Positions 1 to 5,795 of a stretch of DNA of 5,795 nucleotides are shown here, in pieces. This stretch comes from Campylobacterota bacterium (lineage in GTDB: Bacteria; Campylobacterota; Campylobacteria; Campylobacterales; SZUA-545), in NCBI GenBank assembly GCA_030836705.1, contig JAUPLZ010000001.1, positions 1-5,795 on the forward strand, given 5' to 3'. A program made the translations under genes and the position numbers. The number at the start of each line of letters is the position of its first letter. The first letter of the stretch is position 1. The notes under the pieces were generated by a model. That model had not been told where the DNA came from, made no database searches, and was given only the letters and a program-made list of their open reading frames with translations.

Positions 1-213
1 AAACCCACTAACGAATACTATAGTTTGCACATACCAAAAGAATATCTTAATAAAGATATCGAGGTTATCGTATTGCCCGTGTTTGATCTAAAAGAAAGTA
101 AAGAAAAATCAACACCAAAAATATTCAACCCAAAAGAGTTTTATGGGCTAGCGTCTTCAAGCAAAGAAGCTTTAGATAAATACTTAACAGCTAGCAAAAA
201 TGAATGGGAATAA
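1..213 (+). CDS. Antitoxin of a VapBC-like pair, 5'-truncated by window edge
   Basis: The reading frame is open from base 1 (KPTNEYYSLHIPKEYLNKD...) to a TAA at 211-213, so the TTG at 25 is probably internal and the true start lies upstream of the window. Seventy residues are visible. The first part (about residues 6-25) looks like a short beta-rich dimerisation/DNA-binding segment, with the pattern SLHIPKEYL followed by IEVIVLP. The C-terminal part is a charged, helical tail ending in NEWE, the kind of tail that many small antitoxins wrap around a PIN-domain toxin. The gene overlaps the next one, the usual antitoxin-then-toxin arrangement. The inferred role is to neutralise the downstream PIN RNase and repress the pair's own promoter, which lies outside the window. 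I cannot place it in a named antitoxin family; the assignment rests mainly on position, size and C-terminal style. Confidence 0.72.
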   Translation, partial: KPTNEYYSLHIPKEYLNKDIEVIVLPVFDLKESKEKSTPKIFNPKEFYGLASSSKEALDKYLTASKNEWE

Positions 214-605
214 TTTTGAAAAACAAATACCTATTGGATAGCAATATTGTAATCTATTTTTTTAATGGCATTACAGATGATGAGTCTTTACTGGAAATAC
301 TTAAACATAGTTTCAATATTTCTATTATTACAAAAATAGAATTTTTAAGTTGGCATCAGCTGAAACAAGACGAAGAGTTAAATAAAAAAGCAAAAGAATT
401 TATCTCAAACGCAACCGTATATGAACTTGATGAAGTCGTAGCAAATCAAACAATAAAAAACAGGCAACAATTTAAAATAAAAACTCCGGATGCTATCATA
501 GGTGCCACGGCGATTGTTCATGGATTTGAAATAGTTACCAACAATTTCGAGGACTTTAAAAATCTTGGCTTAAAAATAACAACAATAAACATAAAAAACA
601 CATAG
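204..605 (+). CDS. vapC: PIN-domain toxin, VapC-type ribonuclease
   Basis: This is a 133-residue protein of the normal length for VapC toxins, which are Mg2+-dependent endoribonucleases acting on tRNA or rRNA in the cytoplasm. The PIN signature is complete: YLLDSNIVIYF gives the first acidic residue D12, KIEFLSW gives E46, TPDAIIGATA gives D96, and TNNFEDF gives N114/D117 near the C terminus. All four expected acidic positions are present, so the toxin looks intact. The ATG at 204 overlaps the antitoxin's end by 10 bases, suggesting translational coupling. No good Shine-Dalgarno sequence precedes this ATG. A TTG at 216, preceded by GGGAA at 206-210, would give LKNKYLLDSN and is an alternative start. 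The toxin call is firm at family level; the RNA target cannot be read from sequence. Confidence 0.9.
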   Translation: MGIILKNKYLLDSNIVIYFFNGITDDESLLEILKHSFNISIITKIEFLSWHQLKQDEELNKKAKEFISNATVYELDEVVANQTIKNRQQFKIKTPDAIIGATAIVHGFEIVTNNFEDFKNLGLKITTINIKNT

Positions 606-623
606 GGGAATATATAAAAATTT

Positions 624-2033
624 ATGAAAAAACTTCTAATAATACTTCTTCCTATTTGGCTTCTTGCCTCATCTTTGTATCTTCCATTAGACAATCCTCT
701 GATGAATGATGTTGAAAAAATGGCGGTTATTGCTAATATGCCAACCGCAAAAAAGCCCTACTCTTTAAAAATGATAAAAATATATAATAAAAAAATAGAA
801 GATAGCTATCCGTCTTTGTATAAAAAAATAGATGATGAAATATCAAGACTATCAGGCGGTTTTGCCAAAGAGAGAATGACAGCTGCTTTTGCAGTATCCG
901 ACGGCGACAGAGCCATACCAAACTCTCACGGAAAAGATATCAACTCAAGCTATGATTTCCATGCGGCTTTTTTACTTAACCCAAGCAGTTATCTTCAAGC
1001 ATCTGTTGATGTAAACGGCTATGAAAAAGATGATGAAATGAAAATAGCTACAAATAACAGCTATATTTCTTTTGGATGGGATTATTTTCAGATTGATGCT
1101 GGGTATAGAGATCATTGGTTCTCTGCTTTTAAAAACGGCTCGATGCTTTTTAGCACCAACGCTATAAACTCACCATCCGTTACTATCTCAAATATAGAGC
1201 CTTTTGGCTTCGCAAAGTTCAACTATGAGCTTTTTGTAAGCAAGCTAGAGGAGACCGACGGTATAAGATACGGTGATGCTTTATATTCCGGAAATCCTGC
1301 GATCTTGGGGATGCATTTTAACTTTCACATCGCTGAATGGCTTGAGATAGGACTTAATAGGACTTTTCAGTTTGGCGGCGGGAAAAGAAGTGTGGGGCTA
1401 AAAGATGTAGCGTACGCAATCATAGATCCTGTCAATAAAGATAACTCTGGAGGCTCTGAATTTGATAGCAGCGACCCGAACTATGAATTCGGCAATCAGC
1501 AAGCATCAATTACATTCAAAATGAATGCCGAAATAAAAGAGACGCCTCTTAGTCTATACTATCTTTACGGCGGAGAAGATACGGCATCTCACGACAACAC
1601 TCAGCTTGGAAATCAAATAGCCGGATTCGGAATTTATCTCCCTTTTTTGACAAAAAACAGCTCCTTGTGCTATGAATTTATTGAAAGACAAAGTGCGTGG
1701 TACATACACCACATATACCAAAACGGCTACACAAACGATGGAAGCGTTATGGGAAGCTGGGTCGGCGATACTCTAAATGACGGCGATAGAACGGGTGGAA
1801 ATTTTCACTATCTAAATCTAAACCACAAGCTAAGCGAAAAAAGCGAAATAGATATCAAAACAAGAGTAATCGAGCATGAAAATTACTCGGCTTTTGATTA
1901 TGAAAGAGGGCTAGAGGCTAGTGTGGAATACGCAAAGGAATATGAAAAATTTAACTACAAAGCCCAAATTTATGGCGGAAACACGACTTTTGGAGAAGAT
2001 TTTTTGTATCTTGGATTAAGGATTGGTATTTAA
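624..2033 (+). CDS. wzi: Capsule assembly Wzi family outer-membrane protein
   Basis: This 469-residue protein begins with a signal peptide (MKKLLIILLPIWLLASS, cleavage near residue 17), so it is exported. Residues about 20-80 are helical and include LDNPLMNDVEKMAVIANMP and a YSLKMIK stretch, matching the N-terminal periplasmic helical part of Wzi-family proteins. The rest alternates polar and hydrophobic residues like a large beta-barrel. Typical family features are YRDHWFSAFKNGSMLFSTNA at 161-180, EIGLNRTFQFGGG at 241-253, and the conserved block EFIER..AWY.HH.Y..GYT at 351-370. The last residues (YLGLRIGI) resemble a beta-signal but end in Ile rather than Phe. In Escherichia coli, Wzi is an outer-membrane lectin that anchors capsule to the cell surface; the same role is inferred here. 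The ATG is the first possible in-frame start (a stop lies at 615-617). AGGGGA at 604-609 sits 14 bases upstream, which is long for a ribosome binding site. The gene follows vapC by 18 bases without a visible terminator. Confidence 0.85.
   Translation: MKKLLIILLPIWLLASSLYLPLDNPLMNDVEKMAVIANMPTAKKPYSLKMIKIYNKKIEDSYPSLYKKIDDEISRLSGGFAKERMTAAFAVSDGDRAIPNSHGKDINSSYDFHAAFLLNPSSYLQASVDVNGYEKDDEMKIATNNSYISFGWDYFQIDAGYRDHWFSAFKNGSMLFSTNAINSPSVTISNIEPFGFAKFNYELFVSKLEETDGIRYGDALYSGNPAILGMHFNFHIAEWLEIGLNRTFQFGGGKRSVGLKDVAYAIIDPVNKDNSGGSEFDSSDPNYEFGNQQASITFKMNAEIKETPLSLYYLYGGEDTASHDNTQLGNQIAGFGIYLPFLTKNSSLCYEFIERQSAWYIHHIYQNGYTNDGSVMGSWVGDTLNDGDRTGGNFHYLNLNHKLSEKSEIDIKTRVIEHENYSAFDYERGLEASVEYAKEYEKFNYKAQIYGGNTTFGEDFLYLGLRIGI
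2017..2022 (+). promoter_or_regulatory. Ribosome binding site deciding the TTG start at 2035
   Basis: TAAGGA lies inside the last codons of wzi. It directly abuts the TTG at 2023, which therefore cannot be the start. It stands 12 bases before the TTG at 2035, a slightly long but workable spacing. That start also places Met-Lys immediately before the hydrophobic core of a signal peptide. Confidence 0.5.
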
Positions 2034-2034
2034 C

Positions 2035-2571
2035 TTGAAAATTATACTCTTAGCTCTTTTTTTATTTATAAACACTCTGCTCTCGGCAGAAAAAAACAAA
2101 ATTTATTTTGATATAGCGCCTACGCATTTTGAATATTCTGATTTTTACTCATCGCAAGATATAAAACAACAAAAAGAAATAGACGGACTTGAGCTTGGCT
2201 TCTCGCTGCTAAAACCATCGTCCATTGAGAGTAATTTTTATTTGGGAATGGGCGGCGGAGCTATCTTGAACAAACTTTCGCCTTTGGTAAAAGATTCGCA
2301 TAATTTATATAATCTTCATCTTTTAATCGCCGAATATAATTTCAAATACATAACAATAGGCGGAAATTTTTCTATCCATCATTTTGGAAAAACAGTACCT
2401 GCAATAGGAAAAAGCTTCGGTGTTTCTGTTTTTTATAACCACAGTGAAAAACTAGGATTGGGAGTAAAACTTCAAGAAGGCAGAGTTGATGCCGATCCAA
2501 ATGCAAATGTAGAGAGATATCCAAAGAGTGATTTTAGCTACTCTTCTCTTGTGCTTAGATTTGTTTTTTAG
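2035..2571 (+). CDS. Small putative outer-membrane beta-barrel protein, function unknown
   Basis: I do not recognise this protein as a named family. From the TTG at 2035 it is 178 residues long. It opens with a clear signal peptide (MKIILLALFLFINTLLSA, cleavage before EKNK), so it leaves the cytoplasm. The mature part of about 160 residues is made of alternating amphipathic stretches (for example NFYLGMGGGAIL, YITIGGNFSIHHFG, SFGVSVFYNHS, LGLGVKL). It ends SLVLRFVF, with a C-terminal Phe and alternating hydrophobics. That is the classic beta-signal read by the BAM complex, so an eight-strand-sized barrel is likely. The gene starts one base after wzi's stop and is almost certainly co-translated with it, suggesting a role at the outer membrane alongside Wzi. 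The longer reading from TTG 2023 is disfavoured by the ribosome binding site. Its 3' end overlaps the end of the convergent pseC. Confidence 0.72.
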   Translation: MKIILLALFLFINTLLSAEKNKIYFDIAPTHFEYSDFYSSQDIKQQKEIDGLELGFSLLKPSSIESNFYLGMGGGAILNKLSPLVKDSHNLYNLHLLIAEYNFKYITIGGNFSIHHFGKTVPAIGKSFGVSVFYNHSEKLGLGVKLQEGRVDADPNANVERYPKSDFSYSSLVLRFVF

Positions 2572-3742
2572 CCAATTTTAATATGTCTGCAACAGAATCC
2601 ACAACAAACCGCTGCTCATCATCTTTCATACAAGGATACATCGGCAGAGAAAAAGCCTCTTTATAATACTTATCCATTATTGGCGTATTTTCACTTCCAA
2701 AACCTAGTGTTTTATAAAACGGCTGCTTGTTTATCGGTATATAATGAAGCTGGAGTCCTATGTTTTTTTCTCTCATCTTCTTAAAAAGTTCGGCTTTTGT
2801 GATTTTTAGTTTCTCAAAATCAACCCTTATGACATAAAGATGATAAGACGAGTTGCCGTCAAAAAGATAAAGAGGCTTTATGTGTTCGTTATCCCTAAAA
2901 GCATCATCATATCTCTTTGCAATCTCTTTTCTTCTTTTTATAAAACTATCAAGCTTTTTTATCTGTGAAAGCCCCAAAGCGCACTGAAAATCTGTGATAC
3001 GGTAATTGAACCCAAGCTCTTGCATCTCATAATACCAAGGATTTAGATTATTGTTTCTGTCGTACGCCATGCATTTGTCTTGGATGTTTTTTTCATCTCT
3101 TACGATACCGTGAGCTCTTAATGATAGAAGTTTTTTATAAATATTTTCATCATTTGTGGTTATGGCTCCGCCCTCGCCCGTTGTCATGTGCTTAACCGGA
3201 TGAAAGGATAAAATAGAGTAATCGGAATTAGCGCAAGAAGCGGCTTTTATACCGTCAAAAACAGCACCCAAAGAGTGAGCGCAATCTTCTAAAATAACTA
3301 TTTTGTATTTTTCTTTTAGCTCTTTTAGTTTTTTTTGATTTAGCGGATTTCCAGAAAAATGAACACCGTAAATAGCTTTTATCGATTTGTCGTTTTTTAA
3401 ATATTTTTCACATAAATCAAGATCAATATTGCCGTCTTCTTTAATATCCACAAAAATAGGCTTAGCGCCAGCATACAAAATAGAGTTTGAAGTTGCTACA
3501 AAAGAGTTTGGAGTAGTTAAAACCTTGTCATCTTTTTCCAATAAAGCCAAAGAAGCCAAATGAAGAGCGGCTGTCCCATTGGCAACTGCTACACAATATT
3601 TCGCACCCGTATATTCACACAAAGCCTTTTCAAACTCAGCTACCTTTGGACCGGTGGTCAAATAATCGGATTTTAAAACCTCGACTACCGCTTGGATATC
3701 ATCATCTTCTATGCACTGTTTGCCGTATGGTATAAAGCTCAA
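2555..3742 (-). CDS. pseC: PseC, UDP-4-amino-4,6-dideoxy-N-acetyl-beta-L-altrosamine transaminase
   Basis: This 395-residue PLP-dependent aminotransferase belongs to the DegT/DnrJ/EryC1 (fold type I sugar aminotransferase) family and is full length. It performs the second step of pseudaminic acid synthesis, transferring the amino group of glutamate to C4 of the keto sugar made by PseB, in the cytoplasm. Visible landmarks are ANGTAALHLA at 54-63 (cofactor phosphate and substrate binding), LEDCAHSLGA at 151-160 with D153 contacting the pyridine nitrogen, and HPVKHMTTGEGG at 181-192. K184 is the inferred Schiff-base lysine. The HPVKHMTTGEGG form is typical of PseC rather than of LegC or PglE relatives. 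The start is a TTG giving MSFIPYGKQ, supported by a ribosome binding site 8 bases upstream. It follows pseB by a 4-base gap in one operon. Confidence 0.92.
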   Translation of the reverse strand: MSFIPYGKQCIEDDDIQAVVEVLKSDYLTTGPKVAEFEKALCEYTGAKYCVAVANGTAALHLASLALLEKDDKVLTTPNSFVATSNSILYAGAKPIFVDIKEDGNIDLDLCEKYLKNDKSIKAIYGVHFSGNPLNQKKLKELKEKYKIVILEDCAHSLGAVFDGIKAASCANSDYSILSFHPVKHMTTGEGGAITTNDENIYKKLLSLRAHGIVRDEKNIQDKCMAYDRNNNLNPWYYEMQELGFNYRITDFQCALGLSQIKKLDSFIKRRKEIAKRYDDAFRDNEHIKPLYLFDGNSSYHLYVIRVDFEKLKITKAELFKKMREKNIGLQLHYIPINKQPFYKTLGFGSENTPIMDKYYKEAFSLPMYPCMKDDEQRFVVDSVADILKLAKKQI

Positions 3743-3746
3743 ATTA

Positions 3747-4754
<1,008 letters not shown>

Positions 4755-4760
4755 TTAAAA

Positions 4761-4788
4761 AGTATACTAAAATCCGTCTCAAAAACAA
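4761..4788 (-). promoter_or_regulatory. Sigma-70-type promoter for pseBC
   Basis: On the minus strand, TTGTTT (plus-strand bases 4783-4788) and TATACT (plus-strand bases 4761-4766) are separated by 16 bases, a good match to housekeeping -35 and -10 elements. Transcription would begin around 4754, leaving a leader of about 18 bases before pseB that still contains the ribosome binding site. It was found by eye in an A+T-rich gap, so chance matches are possible, but position and spacing both fit. Confidence 0.5.
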
Positions 4789-4810
4789 CTGGTATCGCAA
4801 AGGCAATTAT

Positions 4811-4819
4811 TGGTAATAT
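4811..4819 (+). promoter_or_regulatory. Possible extended -10 promoter for the KpsS-like gene
   Basis: TGG followed by TAATAT forms an extended -10 pattern (TGn plus hexamer). It would start transcription about 18 bases before the ATG at 4844. No convincing -35 hexamer lies 16-18 bases upstream, which is common in Campylobacterota promoters. The call is tentative. Confidence 0.3.
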
Positions 4820-4843
4820 TATCAAAAAAAATGACGAGACGAT

Positions 4844-5795
4844 ATGCAAATCTGCTTTATGGCAAATTACAAAACCACTTTTTTCTTTAACGAACTAGCC
4901 AAAAAGCTAGAAATAGATGGATATACAGTTTTTTGGACGACAGTCAACAACTCTTTATATAATTATTTATGCAGCAAATACCCAAAAGAGCGCGTACTTC
5001 TTATAAACAAAGAGTGCATTGCAGAAAAAAATATACAAATAGGCGAATTTAAGATAAATGAACTGATATTTCAAGACAGGTCTTTAAAGCACCAGCAAGA
5101 GTGGGCGAGTGAATATCTGATGGCTATACAAAAGCCTATTTACAGCTTTATTGCAAGCAATCAAATACACCTAGTGCTAGGCGAGTTGACATGGGCGCAT
5201 GAGATTCTGACACATAGAATATGTAGCTCATTTAAAGAGCTTAACTGTATTTATTTAAAGATGCACACAATACGGATGCCTTATGAGAGATTTGCATTTT
5301 TTTGCGATGAGTTTGAATCAAAAATATATGCACCGCTGGATAATGCAATAGATAACAATTATAAGCTATTACTAAAAAAACCGACTTATCAAATTTTGCT
5401 TGAAAAAAAAGATAAATCGTCTAAAAAAGAAAAAAAAGCTACTTTATATAACAAATACACAAAGATTATCGGGGACGATAATGATCCTACAATTATTGTC
5501 AATAAATTTGAAAGATTCAAAATTCATAAAAAAATAAAACTAAATAAATTTACCTATAAATATATTAAGAAAATCCCCCTAAAAGAACTTGAAGGAAAAA
5601 ATTTCTGCTTCATGCCTCTGCACAAGCAACCAGAATCCTCTATTGACGGTAATGGAAGATATTATGAAGATCAATTTACAAATGCAATTAACATTTGGAG
5701 GCTTTTGCCAAATGGTTGGATACTGGCTATAAAAGAACACAAAACAGCCATAGGAGACAGGAGCTACTTTTTTTACAAAAAGCTACAATCATTTA
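4844..5795 (+). CDS. Capsule polysaccharide synthesis protein, KpsS/KpsC-like (Capsule_synth family), 3'-truncated
   Basis: The frame is open for 317 codons from the ATG to the right edge with no stop, so the C terminus is missing. A stop at 4832-4834 makes this ATG the first in-frame one. The N-terminal half looks like a Rossmann-type domain: MQICFMANYKTTFFFNELAKKL, and a GELTWAHE motif at 113-120. After a lysine-rich linker (about 187-198) comes the family's signature. PLHKQPE lies at 258-264 (H260, E264), then a GRYYEDQ stretch, LPNGWILAIKEHK with K297-E298-H299, and IGDRSYFFYKKL at 303-314. This PLHxQPE ... KEH ... GxRS layout is typical of KpsS/KpsC-related capsule proteins, GT-B-like glycosyltransferases best known for adding beta-Kdo to the capsule lipid anchor. 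Substrate and acceptor here are unknown. It is divergent from pseBC, so a pseudaminic-acid-containing surface glycan is a reasonable setting. The visible ribosome binding site is weak. Confidence 0.82.
   Translation, partial: MQICFMANYKTTFFFNELAKKLEIDGYTVFWTTVNNSLYNYLCSKYPKERVLLINKECIAEKNIQIGEFKINELIFQDRSLKHQQEWASEYLMAIQKPIYSFIASNQIHLVLGELTWAHEILTHRICSSFKELNCIYLKMHTIRMPYERFAFFCDEFESKIYAPLDNAIDNNYKLLLKKPTYQILLEKKDKSSKKEKKATLYNKYTKIIGDDNDPTIIVNKFERFKIHKKIKLNKFTYKYIKKIPLKELEGKNFCFMPLHKQPESSIDGNGRYYEDQFTNAINIWRLLPNGWILAIKEHKTAIGDRSYFFYKKLQSF

Noticed and set aside
733..921. 62-codon minus-strand open frame
   Set aside because: It lies wholly within the well-supported Wzi frame, has no family features and no ribosome binding site; a shadow.
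2335..2420. Possible PagL-like lipid A deacylase in the small barrel (SIHHFGK region)
   Set aside because: Size and histidines are suggestive, but the HxSN-type catalytic motif is not present, so no enzymatic call is justified.
4814..4821. Perfect palindrome TAATATTA
   Set aside because: Only A/T and 8 bases long; it overlaps the -10 candidate and is better explained as promoter sequence.
4775..4841. 6-base inverted repeat CGTCTC ... GAGACG flanking the centre of the divergent gap
   Set aside because: The arms are only 6 bases, 55 bases apart and do not extend; about one such pair is expected by chance in a gap of this size.
4831..4890. 19-residue upstream ORF overlapping the KpsS-like start
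   Set aside because: An ATG after an A-run opens a short out-of-frame ORF ending at TAA 4888-4890. No ribosome binding site is visible and such ORFs are common by chance in A-rich leaders.
5402..5440. Possible phase-variable A-tract in the KpsS-like gene
   Set aside because: The A runs (up to about 8) encode a lysine-rich linker and are interrupted; similar runs occur throughout this A-rich window, so a contingency switch is not supported.

Overview
The window looks like a surface-polysaccharide locus from a Campylobacterota (epsilonproteobacterial) chromosome, probably a free-living Sulfurimonas/Sulfuricurvum-type organism. The grounds are low G+C, A-rich coding, tightly packed genes, frequent TTG/GTG starts, and PseB and PseC proteins of the type used by this group to make pseudaminic acid. 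The genus is inference from sequence style; no database search was possible.

Layout. (1) Positions 1-605, + strand: the tail of a small antitoxin gene cut by the window edge, then an overlapping PIN-domain (VapC-type) toxin. (2) Positions 624-2571, + strand: an outer-membrane Wzi-family capsule assembly protein, followed almost without a gap by a small, unassigned secreted protein that looks like an outer-membrane beta-barrel. (3) Positions 2555-4736, - strand: pseB then pseC, a two-gene operon for the first two steps of CMP-pseudaminic acid synthesis. It runs convergently into the barrel gene with a 17-base overlap of coding ends. (4) Positions 4740-4843: a 104-base divergent promoter region. 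(5) Position 4844 to the end, + strand: a capsule-synthesis (KpsS/KpsC-like, Capsule_synth family) protein. It stays open past the right edge.

How the genes fit together. PseB and PseC convert UDP-GlcNAc to the 4-amino-4,6-dideoxy-L-altrose precursor of pseudaminic acid. The KpsS-like protein is a plausible glycosyltransferase that would act on a surface glycan, possibly using such a nonulosonate. Wzi and perhaps the small barrel would hold or organise the polymer at the outer membrane. The remaining pse genes (H, G, I, F) are not in this window, so the glycan's destination (capsule, O-chain or flagellin) cannot be settled here. The toxin-antitoxin pair appears functionally unrelated.

I do not see a demonstrably new system. 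The least explained items are the small barrel protein downstream of wzi and the specificity of the truncated KpsS-like protein.
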